From NCBI RefSeq assembly GCF_023091745.1, contig NC_068933.1, positions 21,394,001 through 21,458,000 of the forward strand: 64,000 bases of DNA, given 5' to 3'. Below are positions 33,714 to 45,362 of the stretch, piece after piece (positions within the stretch are counted from its first letter, which is position 1; every line of letters begins with the position of its first letter). The stretch comes from Budorcas taxicolor (lineage: Eukaryota > Chordata > Mammalia > Artiodactyla > Bovidae). Position numbers and translations under genes: made by a program. The notes under the pieces were generated by a model. The model was not told where the DNA came from. It made no database searches and was given only the letters and a program-made list of their open reading frames with translations.

Positions 33714-34893
33714 ATCAGTTCAGTTGCTCAGTCATGTAGGAACTTTGCAAGCCCATGGATTGCAGCACACCAAGTTTCCCTGTCCATGACCAGCTCCCGG
33801 AGCATGCTCAAACTTGTGTCCATTGAGTCAGTGATGCCATCCAACCATCTCATCCTCTGTCGTCCCCTTCTCCTCCTGCCTTCAATAATTCCCAGCATCA
33901 GGGTCTTTTCAAATGAGTCAGCTCTTCACATCAGGTGGCCAATGTATTGGAGTTTCAGCTTCAATACCAGTCCTTCCAACGAACATTCAGGACTGATTTC
34001 CTTTACGATGGACTGGTTGGATCTCCTTGCAGTCCAAGGGACTCTCAAAAGTCTTCTCCAACACCACAGTTAAAAAGCATTAATTCTTTGGTGCTCAGCT
34101 TTCTTTGTAGTCCAAATCTCACATCCATATGTGACTACTGAAAAAAACCATAGCCTTGACTAGACATACCTTTGTTGGCAAAGTATGTCTTTGCTTTTTA
34201 ATATGCAGTCTAGGTTGGTCATAACTTTCCTTCCAAGGAGTAAGCATCTTTTAATTTCGTGGCTGCAGTCACCAACTACAGTGATTTTGGAGCCCACGAA
34301 AATAAAGTCTGACACTGTTTTCACTGTTTCCTCATCTATTTGCCATTAAGAGACAGGACTGGATGCCATGATCTTAGTTTTCTGAATGTTGAGCTTTAAG
34401 CCAGCTTTTTCACTCTCCTCTCTCACTTTCATCAAGAGGATCTTTAGTTCTTCTTTGTTTTCTGTCATAAGGGTGGTGTCATCTGCATATCTGAGGTTAT
34501 GGATATTTCTCCTAGCAATCTTCATTCCAGTTTGTGCTTCATCCAGCCCAGCGTTTCTCATGATGGACTCTGCATAGAAGTTAAATAAGCAGGGTGAGAA
34601 TATACAGCCTTGACGTACTCATTTTCCTATTTGGAACCAGTCTGTTGTCCCATGTCCAGTTCTAACTGTTGCTTCCTGCCCTGCATACAGATTTCTCAAG
34701 AAGCAGGTTAGATGTTTTGCTATTCCCATCTCTTTCAGAATTTTCCACAGTTTCTTGTGATCTACAGTCAAAGGCTTTGGCATAGTCAGTAAAGCAGAAA
34801 TAGATGTTTTTCTGGAACTCTCTCGCTTTTTTGATGACCCAGTGGATGGTGGCAATTTGATCTCTGTTTCCTCTCCGTTTTCTAAAAGGCATG
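33714..34893 (-). mobile_element. BovB LINE, antisense, 1.18 kb
   Basis: It runs on the minus strand from the 3' end (cagttcagttgctcagtcatg on +) to 5' truncation near tctccgttttctaaaagg. The YADD box is intact (aagggtggtgtcatctgcat at 34471-34490), but the reading is broken by frameshifts and a stop. Open pieces lie at 34346-34561 and 34619-34892 (-). Confidence 0.94.
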
Positions 34894-35059
34894 CACTATC
34901 CTGTTTATTTATATGCAGTGATGTATAAGAAGAAGCAATAGAAAATAAACTTTCGGAAGATAAATTGTATGTTAGGCATTGAGCTTAGTATTTGGTTTGT
35001 GTTATCTTGGTCCCAGCCTGCTTATAGTGATGTTCTGGACTAGGAATTGTCTGAGGCTT

Positions 35060-35269
35060 AACTTCCCTGGTAACTCAGATGGTAAAGTGTCTGTCTACAA
35101 TGCGGGAGACCTGGGTTCGATCCCTGGGTCAGGAAGATCCCCTGGAGAAGGAAATGGCAATCCACTCCAGTACTATTGCCTGGAAAATCCCATGGACAGA
35201 GGAGCCTGGTAGGCTACACTCCATGGGGTCGCAAAGAGTCGGACACAACTGAGCAACTTCACTTTCACT
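35060..35269 (+). mobile_element. Bov-tA SINE, sense
   Basis: It is low in divergence: ttaacttccctggtaactcag ... gacctgggttcgatccctgggtc (intact box B core) ... gagtcggacacaactgagc, and ends in ttcactttcact. Confidence 0.95.
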
Positions 35270-35287
35270 CCCTAACACCATAGACAA

Positions 35288-35497
35288 GGCTTCCCAGATG
35301 GAGGTAAAGAAGTGGGAAAGAACCTGCCTCCCAGTGCAGAAGGCACAAGAGATGTGAATTTGATCCCTGGGTTGGGATGACCCCCTGAAGGAGTGTGTGG
35401 CAACCCACTCCAGTGGTCTTGTCTGGAGAATCCCATGGACAGAGGAGGCTATGGTCCATAGGATAGCAAAGAGTTGGATGCGACTGAAGTTACTTTG
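35288..35497 (+). mobile_element. Bov-tA SINE, sense, 20 bp after the previous one
   Basis: An older copy, ggcttcccagatggaggtaaag ... tgatccctgggttgggatgacc ... gttggatgcgactgaagttac. It belongs to the gcacaagagatgtgaattt head subfamily and so is not a duplicate of its neighbour. Confidence 0.93.
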
Positions 35498-35499
35498 TG

Positions 35500-35975
35500 C
35501 TTAACCCACAGACATCCCTCCCAGCACAACCAGGGACAATTTTGTGGCTGAAGTTGCCCCTGTGGATTTTGTTATAATTGCCAGATGCACTTCAAGCAAA
35601 CTTTTAGGGTACTTAAGGACAACATTGGTTAAGCAAAGTTTCTGAAGGGCATGCTTCAAGCCTGAGGATCACAAAGAGAGGAAGAGAGAGACAGAGAAAG
35701 GGAGAGATGGTGAAGAAGTAGGGAGTGGGGCTCTGCCTTTAGTAGGGTTGGAGGTGGGGTGCCCAGAGTTTCAAAGGTTCACTCTGTTTGGTTAGCTGAA
35801 AACCTAGAAGTGGGGAATGGATCATGGGAGGCAAATGATGAGGTCACACAACAGGTTTCTAGGTCATCCCCATTGCTTTTAAAAAGGGGAACTTCATGGG
35901 TGGAGTCAGTCTGGTTCCTTATTTAGTTGTTTTGCTAGTCATGAGATTAGTAGTGAGATGGATGTCTTTTTTTAG
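35500..35975. other. no recognised gene, includes GA-rich tract
   Basis: 35668-35710 is an imperfect (GA)n purine tract. The rest is unassigned. Confidence 0.45.
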
Positions 35976-38012
35976 CTTTCAGTTCAGCTCAGTCGCTCAG
36001 TCGTGTCCGACTCTTTGCGACCCCATGAATCGCAGCATGCCAGGCCTCCCTGTCCATCACCAGCTCCCGGAGTTCACTCAGAGTCGCATCCATCAAGTCA
36101 GTGATGCCATGCAGCCATCTCATCCTCGGTCGTCCCCTTTTCCTCCTGCCCCCAATCCCTCCCAGCATCAAAGTCTTCTCCAATGAGTCAACTCTTCGCA
36201 TGAGGTGGCCAAAGTACTGGAGTTTCAGCTTTAGCATCATTCCTTCCAAAGAACACCCAGGGCTGATCTCCTTCAGAATGGACTGGTTGGATCTCCTTGC
36301 AGTCCAAGGGACTCTCAAAAGTCTTCTCCAATATCACAGTTAAAAAGCATCAATTCTTTGGTGCTCAGCCTTCTTCACAGTCCAACTCTCACATCCGTAC
36401 ATGACTACTGGAAAAACCATAGCCTTGACTAGATGGACCTTAGTCGGCAAAGTAATGTCTCTGCTTTTGATTATGCTGTCTAGGTTGCTCATAACTTGTC
36501 TTCCAAGGAGTAAGCGTCTTTTAATTTCATGGCTGCGGTCACCATCTGCAGTGATTTTGGAGCCCCCAAAAATAAAGTCTGACACTGTTTCCACTGTTTC
36601 CCCATCTATTTCCCATGGAGTGATGGGACCGGATGCCATGATCTTCGTTTTCTGAATGTTGAGCTTTAAGCCAACTTTTTCACTCTCCTCTTTCACTTTC
36701 ATCAAGAGGCTCTTTAGTTCCTCTTCACTTTCTGCTTATAAGGGTGGTGTCATCTGCATATCTGAGGTTATTGATATTTCTCCCAGCAATCTTGATTCCA
36801 GCTTGTGTTTCTTCCAGTCCAGCGTTTCTCATGATGTACTCTGCATAGAAGTTAAATAAGCAGGGTGACAATATACATACAGCCTTGACATACTCCTTTT
36901 CCTATTTGGAATCAGTCTGTTGTTCCATGTCCAGTTCTAACTGTTGCTTCCTGGCCTGCATACAGATTTCTCAAGAGGCAGGTTAGGTGGTCTGGTATTC
37001 CCATCTCTTTCAGAATTTTCCACAGTTTCTTGTGATCAACAGTCAAAGGCTTTGGCATAGTCAATAAAGCAGAAATAGATGTTTTTCTGGAACTCTCTTG
37101 CTTTTTCCATGATCCAGCGGATGTTGGCAATTTGATCTCTGATTCCTCTGCCTTTTCTAAAACCAGCTTGAACATCAGGGAGTTCACGGTTCATGTATTG
37201 CTGAAGCCTGGCTTGGAGAATTTTGAGCATTACTTTACTAGCATGTGAGACGAGTGCAATTGTGCAGTAGTTTGAGCATTCTTTGGCATTGCCTTTCTTT
37301 GGGATTGGAATGAAAACTGACCTTTTCCAGTCCTGTGGCCACTGCTGAGTTTTCCAAATTTGCTGGCATATTTAGTGCAGCACTTTCACAGCATCATCTT
37401 TCAGGATTTGAAATAGCTCTACTGGAATCCCATCACCTCCACTAGCTTTGTTCGTAGTGATGCTTTCTAAGGCCCATTTGACTTCACATTCCAGGATGTC
37501 TGGCTCTAGATGAGTGATCACACTATCGTGATTATCCGGGTCATGAAGATCCTTTTTGTACAGTTCTTCTATGTATTCTTGCCATCTCTTCCTAATATCT
37601 TCTGCTTCTGTTAGGTCCATACAATTTCTGTCCTTTATCGAGCCCATCTTCACATGAAATGTTCCCTTGGTATCTCTAATTTTCTTGAAGAGATCTCTAG
37701 TCTTTCCCAGTCTGTTGTTTTCCTCTATTTCTTTGCTTTGATCGCTGAAGAAGGCTTTCTTTTGTTGCTATTCTTTGAAACTCTGCATTCAGATGCTTAT
37801 ATCTTTCCTTTTCTCCTTTGCTTTTCGCCTCTCTTCCTTTCACAGCTATTGGTAAGGCTTCCCCAGACAGCCATTTTGCTTTTTTGCATTTCTTTTCCAA
37901 GGGGATGGTCTTGATCCCTGTCTTCTGTACAATGTCACGAACCTCATTCCATAGTTCATCAGGCACTCTATCAGATCTAGGCCCTTAAATCTTTTTCTCA
38001 CTTCCACTGTAT
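35976..38012 (-). mobile_element. BovB LINE, antisense, 2.0 kb, longest uninterrupted copy
   Basis: Minus-strand BovB from the 3' tail (ttcagttcagctcagtcgc on +) to about 38012 (ttctcacttccactgtataat), just inside the end of the endonuclease domain. It covers the linker (IPLEKKCKKAKWLS in the 37697-37966 frame), the full RT and the C-terminus. The frame is broken at several places. There is a one-base insertion at 36733-36738, just beside the codons for the YADD box. A 4-bp atac duplication lies near 36877, and a loss of the atc/cac bases lies near 37037. Open pieces: 35989-36318, 36340-36705, 36912-37230, 37372-37653, 37697-37966. Low overall divergence suggests a fairly recent copy. Confidence 0.95.
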
Positions 38013-38254
38013 AATAATATTGATTCTAAGTTGGTTACCTTTATTTAAAAAATAATGAATTTTTAAAAAATGTTATTAGAGTATAGTTACAATGTTGGGT
38101 TAGTATCTGTAATAATCTGTATAAGAAGTGATGGATGTCAAAAGTGGATGCTTCAGCATACACTCAAAGTCAGGCACTTATGCTGCAATCAAAAAGCTTA
38201 ATACCAAGCATGTATGCTACAGTATGTTACCTCATTTTACCTTGACTAGGAAAA
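38013..38254. other. no recognised gene
   Basis: 38050-38100 (ttagagtatagttacaatgttgggttagtat) is a short antisense L1 3' end scrap. The rest is unassigned. Confidence 0.4.
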
Positions 38255-38371
38255 CCTTCCCTGATAGCTCAGTTGGTAAATAATCCACCTGCAATGCAGG
38301 AGACCCTGGCTTGATTTCCTGGGTCGGGAAGATCCCTGGAGAAGGGATAGGTTACCCACTCCAGTATTCTT
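38255..38371 (+). mobile_element. Bov-tA head fragment, sense (first half of tandem)
   Basis: ccttccctgatagctcagttgg ... ggtcgggaagatccctggag ... cccactccagtattct. It stops there and runs straight into a second head. Confidence 0.9.
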
Positions 38372-38540
38372 GGGCTTCCCTTGTGGCTCAGTTGGTAAAG
38401 AATCTGCCTGTAACACAGGAGACCTGGGTTCAGTCCTTGGGTTGGGAAGATCCTCTGGAGTAGGGAAAGGCTACCCACTCCAGTATTCTAGCCTGGAGAA
38501 TTCCATGAACTGTATAGTCCATGGGATTGCAATTTTCACT
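38372..38540 (+). mobile_element. Bov-tA SINE, sense (second half of tandem)
   Basis: gggcttcccttgtggctcag ... ggttgggaagatcctctggag ... gaactgtatagtccatggg, ending in attttcactta. The junction cagtattcttgggcttccc is the same breakpoint as in the 43.2 kb tandem. Confidence 0.92.
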
Positions 38541-38929
38541 TATATATTTCCATTTTAGGCATGATGACCCTGAAGCTCAGAGATGTTATTTGTGCAAAAC
38601 CAGTCTCTGAATCTGTGAAACTCCCAATCATACTCTTTTCCCTCTTCCACATTTAGTGTGTGTCAAAATGAAACCCACTTAGAGGATTACAGAATTCAAC
38701 ACTGCTGTGACAGACTCCAAAGGAGAGATGTTCAGAGAAGTTGCTATGCCTGCATGAGTCACTGTTTGTATGATTGGTATTTGAATGTGTGTAACTACTT
38801 TGGGCATGACTGATGTATCTGACATTATCCTATGTGTAACTGAGCATAGACGGTTGACAGGGAGACTTTCTGTGAAGCTGTCAAGACCACTCCTGCTAGA
38901 GTTCACTACAAGGGCTGGAAATCTCTAGA
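38541..38929. other. no recognised gene
   Basis: 38550-38630 (gacccctgaagctcagagatgttatttgtg-like) is faintly MIR-like in antisense order. No gene. Confidence 0.35.
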
Positions 38930-39085
38930 TACGAATCTTGTGCACCTTTCTTGACTTTCTTGAGCTTTAGTTTCCACCTCATAAGGTTGTTGTGAGGGTT
39001 AAATGAATTAATACCTGAAAAGTTCTTCAGTGGTGGAAAGCACTTTGTAAGTGCTTAATAAATGTTAACTATCATTGATATTATG
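38930..39085 (+). mobile_element. MIR SINE, sense (core and 3' end)
   Basis: cttgagctttagtttccacctcataaggttgttgtgagg is followed by gttaaatgaattaatacctg and gcacttagt-like gtaagtgcttaataaatgtt. The 3' MIR signature is clear. Confidence 0.82.
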
Positions 39086-40670
39086 GATTTTGTTTCACAG
39101 ATGTTAGCCTAATGCAAAATAAATAGCTTCTTAAGGGATTAGGTGGAGATTTAAGTGTCCTTAATTCCTGATGTGTGGCAGGCACCACTAATCAAACATG
39201 GCACTGTCCAGGACTACACAAGGCTTTAGGATCCTTACCCCAATGCCTCATCCAAATATCTAAGAAATAAATGAGTTTTGCTTGTAGTAGTGAACTTATT
39301 TGGCCATCCTGGGTGATAAGACACTTTTTTCCTTCTATCTCTTTTATTTTTCAAATTATGAAAGTATGATAAAACATTCACAGGAAGCTTTGAAAATACA
39401 GTACAAAGTTGTATGCATTTCTACTGTATATTACAATTAGTTTTAAGTACATGAATTAAGATTTTTAATTGGAGTTTTAATATCAAATGCTCAAAAATTA
39501 ATACAGTGAATAGATAGAAAAGTAGAAGGATAGGGTAGACCTGAAAAGCACTATGAACTAATTCAACATAATTAGGATTTACATAATTTTCACACATCAG
39601 CAGGTTACAAATTCTATTCAAGTTCCCGTAGACTATAAACCAGGACAATATGTAGGGGCATAAAACAAGGCACAAAAGTGTCATGGTCTAAAGGAATTGA
39701 AGCCATACAGAGTCTGTTCTCTTATCACTGTGAAAATTAAGTTAGAAATAAATATCAAAAGATATTTGAAAATAGCCCATATATTTTCAAGTAGAATGTG
39801 AATTTACCGAGAGAGATATTTGACTTAGCTATTGAAAGCCTCAATAAAGTTAGACTGAAAAACCACAGAGGGTGATTGCAGAAAAGAAAGCATTTAAATG
39901 GGAAATTAATATCAAAATGATAAAGTAATATCAAAGGTATTTACAAATTCTATATTTTTGGAAATTAAATGTCCACTTTTTAATGACAGGTGTATCTAAG
40001 AAACCGTTAACAAAGAAAATTAGAAAGTAGTTGTAACAGTAAAAATGAAGAGGATTTATCAGAATTTGTTGCATGGAGCTAAAGCTGCTCAAGGCACCTA
40101 AATACAATGTGGAATCTTGAGTAAGGTATGAAAACAAATAATGGACACCAGCATAAAATTTTGTGAAATTTGAACAAGATCTGTATGATAGCTAACGATA
40201 CTGTGTAACATGTTAATTTCCCATTTTTACAACATAATATTTCTTTATATTCTCAAATTGGATTAGAAGTTTCAAGCTTCACTCATTTTTTAAAAAATCA
40301 TTAAAATAATAAGCTTTCTAGACATCTAGCAGTAATACTAGGTGGAGAATAGATGGAACTATATCAAAATGTTGAGTAAATATAAATTAGAAATCTAACA
40401 TTATATTCCTACTTAGTCAAAGAAGGGGAACCAAAATGTCATATTTTTTTTTTTGCTAAACAAAAATTTGTGAGTTTTCTAAAATACATATATATTATAC
40501 ATATATTCATGTATGTATATGTTTACAAAGGCTTTTCTGCTATACTTCAGAAAGAGCAACAACAAAAAAGAGATGGAGGAATTGGAAAACATACACTAAA
40601 TAAAATGGGAGCACTGAATAGGAAATAGAAACAGTGAAACAAACTATATAAAAGTAAAGAATGGTCATAT
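39086..40670. other. no recognised gene
   Basis: A+T-rich single-copy-looking DNA. A T run is at 40446-40455 and a short TA/CATA repeat at 40484-40522. Confidence 0.4.
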
Positions 40671-40674
40671 AGTC

Positions 40675-40795
40675 CAGTTGTTTTTAAACACATCTGCTCA
40701 TTAGAATCATATCTAGTAGGTTTGGAGGAAAAAACAGTAGCTGGGTATCTGTACTTTTCCAAAAAATTCCAAGTTATTTCTAATGTGCATCTGGA
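40675..40795 (+). mobile_element. MER5-like hAT DNA transposon
   Basis: cagttgtttttaaacacatctgctcattagaatcat at one side and aaattccaagttatttctaatgtgcatctgg at the other follow the MER5 layout at about the right total length (about 120 bp, internally deleted). Confidence 0.5.
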
Positions 40796-41068
40796 TTTTA
40801 AAAAGTGATTACAAGTTTTTCTATTAAATAGTAGTTTTAGTGATAATACAGTTCTATTATTTTCTGTTGATCAATCATGATACAACAGCATTAAAAGGAA
40901 TAATAGTTACATGAACACAATAGTGAAAGATGTTTATCTGTATGCACTTCCATTTACCTCATCACTCTGCTTAATGCCCCAGATTGTACATAATTATTTT
41001 ATATTGTTAGGTTAATTATGTTTCCATTACAGCTTTCAGTTATAATTATCTTTTATTTTTTGGTCTGA

Positions 41069-41311
41069 CTATCGATTGTGAGGGCTTCCCTGGTGGCTCA
41101 GAAGTTAAAGCATCTGCCTCCAATGCAGGAGACCCAGGTTCAATCCCTGGGTTGGGAAGATCCCCTAGAGAAGGAAATGGTAACCCACTCCAGTATTCTT
41201 GCCTGGAGAATCCCATGGACTTAGAAGTCTGGTCTGCTACAGTCCACAGGGTCGCAAAGAGTCAGACACAACTGAACGACTTCACTTTGTTTCACTTTCT
41301 ATTGATTGTGA
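41069..41311 (+). mobile_element. Bov-tA SINE, sense, 13-bp TSD
   Basis: The element is about 41082-41298 (gggcttccctggtggctcag ... ttcactttgtttcacttt), with the aagttaaagcatctgcctcc head variant. TSD: ctatcgattgtga (41069-41081) and ctattgattgtga (41299-41311), one mismatch. Confidence 0.96.
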
Positions 41312-42359
41312 AAGCATATTTTTTTAATGAATAAGTTTATATACTAAGAAAAAAGACACAGCATTCCATTTGGAATAAGGGTACTTCCATACAGGTTGGC
41401 TTTATGATGGACCTTTCTTTTTGTTCTTTTTAAATGAGATAATTCCCACACATGCAAGTGAAATGTGGCATAATGATCTAAAATAAAATATGAATTTCAT
41501 TCTGAAAGGTCTCTCCCAGAAAATTTGTCTCCACATATTATGTTCTCCAAAATTGCAATGAGTCTCATCTGCATTGCAGCATCAAAGGGTTTTTCTTTCA
41601 CTTAAACTGCAAGTCCCAATTCCTTTCAAGTAGCTATAATAACTCTTTCTTAAGGTAACCTTTTCTTTGTTAGTGCCCCTCCAAGTAATTTGTAGATCAC
41701 CTCTGCCATGGTTTTTAATCATGTAATCATCACTTGAAAAGCTTTCTCTTTAACCACATTGTGGACTCTGATGAAAGAAAATTGCTTTCATCTCTATATA
41801 CCAGGGAGCCTGGAATGGTCCCTTGTGGGCAATATAAATTCACTTAATGAAGTTCTAGTGACTTTATCTAGTCAGATGGTACAAATCCTTCACATTTTCG
41901 CTCAGACTTTCCATCATTTCTCATTATTTCTTCCAGCTCCTCCAAGTGCTTTGGACAGCAAGCATATACTACTTTAGGCACAAATGTGTCCTAAAACTTT
42001 ATCAGCTGTTACCCTGAAAATATGAACTCTTTATTGAACGAGGCTAACATTATCACATCATTGTAAAAATTCTTTATTTTACTATTCAAAGGATATATTA
42101 TAACTCTCCAATTAAACCTTTCTCTTGTTTCTGGTATGGAAACAGTGTTACAGAAGGAAATTAAATCCTAGTTATAGGAAAAGTAATGTCATTAGTGTTA
42201 AGAAAACTTTTGTTTTCTTCACAACCCTTCTTAGACACCATTTTTAGTGCAGGTTCTTGGCTGTACCATATGTAAGGATTCTTTCCAATTTCTGTGCTGC
42301 ATCCAAGTCTGGACCCATTGCTAAAATTGCATGCGCTTTTGTCTACTGTAATTATTATT
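41312..42359. other. no recognised gene
   Basis: Single-copy-looking DNA. A 72-codon frame (41759-41977) has no motif. Confidence 0.4.
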
Positions 42360-42646
42360 TTTAATACATTTTATTTTTTTAGAGAAGTTTAGGTTCACAG
42401 CAAATTTGAGAAAAATGTATAGAGATTTCCAGTGTATCTCAGTCCTTAGCCTCCTCCATTATTAACATCCCCTCCACACTGACACATTTGCTGAAATTGA
42501 TGAATCTATATGACATCATTATCACCCAGAGCCCATAGTTTACTAAGCACCCTCTTAGTATTATGCATTCTGTGTGTTTGGACAAATGTGTAATGACATG
42601 TATCCAGCACTATTGTATCTACAAAATAGTGTCCCTGCCCTGACAG

Positions 42647-42869
42647 TCCTTTAAGTTTTGTCACTCCGTTGTGTCTGGTCTCTGTGACCACATGGAGTGA
42701 AGAATGCCAGGCTCCTCTGTCCATCGGCTTCTCCAGGCAAGAATGCCAGAGTGGGTTGCCATTCCCTTTTCCAGGGGATCTTCCTGACCCAAAGATTGAA
42801 CCTGGGTTTTCTACATGGCAGGCAGATTCTTTACCATCTGAGGCACCAGGGAAGCCCAAAAATCCTTTA
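42647..42869 (-). mobile_element. Bov-tA SINE inside old L1, antisense, 7-bp TSD
   Basis: + strand from agttttgtcactccgttgtg to ctgaggcaccagggaagccc. TSD tccttta at 42647-42653 and 42863-42869. Confidence 0.93.
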
Positions 42870-43031
42870 TGCTTTACCTATTCATCCCTTCCTTCCTCCA
42901 ACTCCTAGCAATTACTTATCTTTTTATTCTCTCCATAGTTTTACCTTTTCCAGCAGATAATACTATTAAAATTATACACTGAATAGCCTTTTAAGATTGG
43001 CTTCATTCAGTTAATAATAACTATTTAACTT

Positions 43032-43411
43032 CTGAGCTACTGGCTCAGAAGTTAAAGCATCTGCCTCCAATGCCAGAGACTCTTACGCTTTAACTTCTGT
43101 GCTGGTAGCTCAGCTGGTAAAGAATCTGCCTGGGTTCTGGGTTTGATCCCTGGGTTTTGAAGATCCTCTGGAGAAGGGATAGGCTACAAACTCCAGTATT
43201 GTTAGGTTTCACTGGTGGCCCTGATGGTAAAGAATCCATCTGCAATGGGGGAAACCTGAGTTTGATCCCTGGGTTGGGAAGATCCCCTAGAGGAGAGCAT
43301 GACAACCCACTCCAGTATTCTTGCCTGGAGAATCCCTAAGGGCAGCAGAGCCTGGTGGGCTATAGTCCATGGGGTCCCAAAGAATTGCACATGACTCAGT
43401 GACTCAGCACA
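43032..43411 (+). mobile_element. tandem of partial Bov-tA heads, sense, inside old L1
   Basis: Three head units in a row. The first is 43040-43080 (ggctcagaagttaaagcatc, cut after the box B region). The second is 43105-43200 (gctggtagctcagctggtaaag ... ctacaaactccagtatt). The third is 43203-43411, nearly complete (aggtttcactggtggccctg ... catgactcagtgactcagc). The second-to-third junction, ccagtattgttaggtttcactgg, uses the same breakpoint as 38371. Confidence 0.88.
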
Positions 43412-43501
43412 GCCCAAGGTTCCTTTAGGTATTTTTATGGCTTTCTAACTAATTTCTTTTTAGTGCCTAATAATATTCTGTTGTCTGGATGTACTGCAGT
43501 T

Positions 43502-45362
43502 TCCAGTCCTGAAGCCACTGCTGAGTTTTCCAAATTTGCTGGCATATTGAGTGCAATGCTTTGACATCATCTTTTAGGATTTGAAATAGCTCAACTGGAA
43601 TTCCATTACCTTCACTAGCTTAGTTTGTAATGATGCTTCTTAAGTCCCACCTGACTTACCACTCCTGATGTCTGGCTCTAGGCGAGTGATCACATCATTG
43701 TGGTTATCTGGGTCATTAAAATCTTTTTTTTTTTTTTTTTGTATAGTTATGTGTATTCTTGCCACCTCTTCTTAATATCTTCTGCTTCTGTTAGGTTCAT
43801 ACCATTTCTGTCCTTTATTGTGTCCATCTTTGCATGAAGTGTTCCCTCGGTAGCTCTAATTTTCTTGAAGAGATCTCTAGTCTTTCCCATTCTATTGTTT
43901 TCCCCTGTCTGAAAGTGAAAGTGAAGTCAGTCATGTCTGACTCTTTGTGACCCCATGGACTATAGCCAACCAGGTTCCTCTGTCCATGAGATTTTCCAGG
44001 CAAGAATACTGGAGTGAGTTGCCATTTCCTTCTCCAGGAGATCTTTCCAACCCGGGGATTGAACCCAGGTCTCCTGCATTGTAGGCAGATGCATTACTGT
44101 CTGAGCCATTGTTTTCCCCCATTTCTTTGCATTAATCACTTAGGGATGCTTTCTTATCTCTCCTTCCTATTCTTTGGAACTCTGGATTCAGATGGATATG
44201 TCTTTTCTTTTCTCTTTTGCCTTTTGTTTCTCTTCTTTTCTCAGCTATTTGTAAGGTCTCCTCAGACAACCATTTAGCCTTGTTGCATTTTTGCTTCTTG
44301 GAGATGATTTTATTCACCACCTCCTGTACAATGTTATGAATCTCTGTCCATAGATATTCAGGTACCCTGTCTATCAGATCTATTCCCTTGACTTTATTCC
44401 ACTGTATAATCATAAAGGATTTGACTTAAGTCATACCTGAGTGGTCTCGTGGGTTTTCCTATTGTCTTCAATTTAAGTCTGAATTTGGAAATAAGGAGTT
44501 CATGATCTGAGCCACAGTCAGCTCCTGATTGACTGATGGTATAGAGCTTCTCCATCTTCAGCTGCAAAGAATATAATCCATCTGATTTCGGTATTGACCA
44601 TCTGGTGAAGTCCATGTATAGCATCTTCTCTTGTGTTTTTGGAAGAGGGTGTTTGCTATGACCAGTGCATTCTCTTGGCAAAACTCTGTTAGCCTTTGCC
44701 CTGCTTCATTTTGTACTCCAAGGCCAAACTTGCCTGTTACTCCAGGTATCTCTTGATATCTTACTTTTCATTCTAGTCCCCTATAATGCAAAGGACATCT
44801 TTTTTTGGTGTTAGTTCTAGAAGGTTTTGTTGGTCTTCATAGAACCATTTAACTTCAGCTTTTTTGACATTTGTGGTTTTGGCATAGAGTTGGGTTACTG
44901 TGATATTGAATGGTTTGCCTTGGAAATGCACGGAGACCATTCTGTCATTTTTCAGACTGTACCCAAGAACTGCATTTTGGGGGTTTGTTGACTATGGGGG
45001 CTATTCCATTTCTTCTAAGTGATTCTTGCCTGCATCAGTAGATTTAATGGTCATCTGAATTAAATTCGGCCATTCCAGTCCATTTTAGTTCACAGATTCC
45101 TAAAATATTGATTTTCACTCTTGCCATCTCCTGTTTGACCACTTCCAATTTATCTTGATTCATGGACTTAATATTCCAGGTTTCTGTGCAATATAGTTCT
45201 TTACAGCATCAGACTCTATTTCCAATACTAGTCACATCCATAACTTGGAGTTATTTTCATTTTGGTTCAGCCTCTTTCTTTCTGGAACTATTTTTCCACT
45301 CTTCTCCAGTAACGTATTGGGCACCTACTGATCAGGGGAGTTCATCTTTCTGTGTCATATCT
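43502..45362 (-). mobile_element. BovB LINE, inverted 5' portion
   Basis: Minus-strand BovB from about 43502 (agtcctgaagccactgctgag on +) to 45362. It runs upstream through the linker into the endonuclease. The 44394-44681 (-) frame contains GADCGSDHELLISKFRLKLK, which includes the SDH catalytic motif at the end of APE-type endonucleases. The 45100-45362 part reads on into the N-terminal endonuclease (gttctttacagcatcagac ... gtattgggcacctac). A T run at 43727-43741 and a Bov-tA at 43906-44107 interrupt it. Together with 45363-46267 it is read as one element with an inverted 5' part. Confidence 0.88.
43894..44119 (-). mobile_element. Bov-tA SINE inside inverted BovB, antisense, 12-bp TSD
   Basis: + strand from tgtctgaaagtgaaagtgaag to ctgtctgagcc. 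Perfect TSD attgttttcccc at 43894-43905 and 44108-44119. The youngest layer of this complex. Confidence 0.96.

Noticed and set aside
35060..35200. tRNA-like heads with good box A/B sequence (here and in other Bov-tA and CHR copies)
   Set aside because: These are SINE heads derived from tRNA-Glu, followed by SINE bodies and tails. They do not fold as complete tRNA genes.
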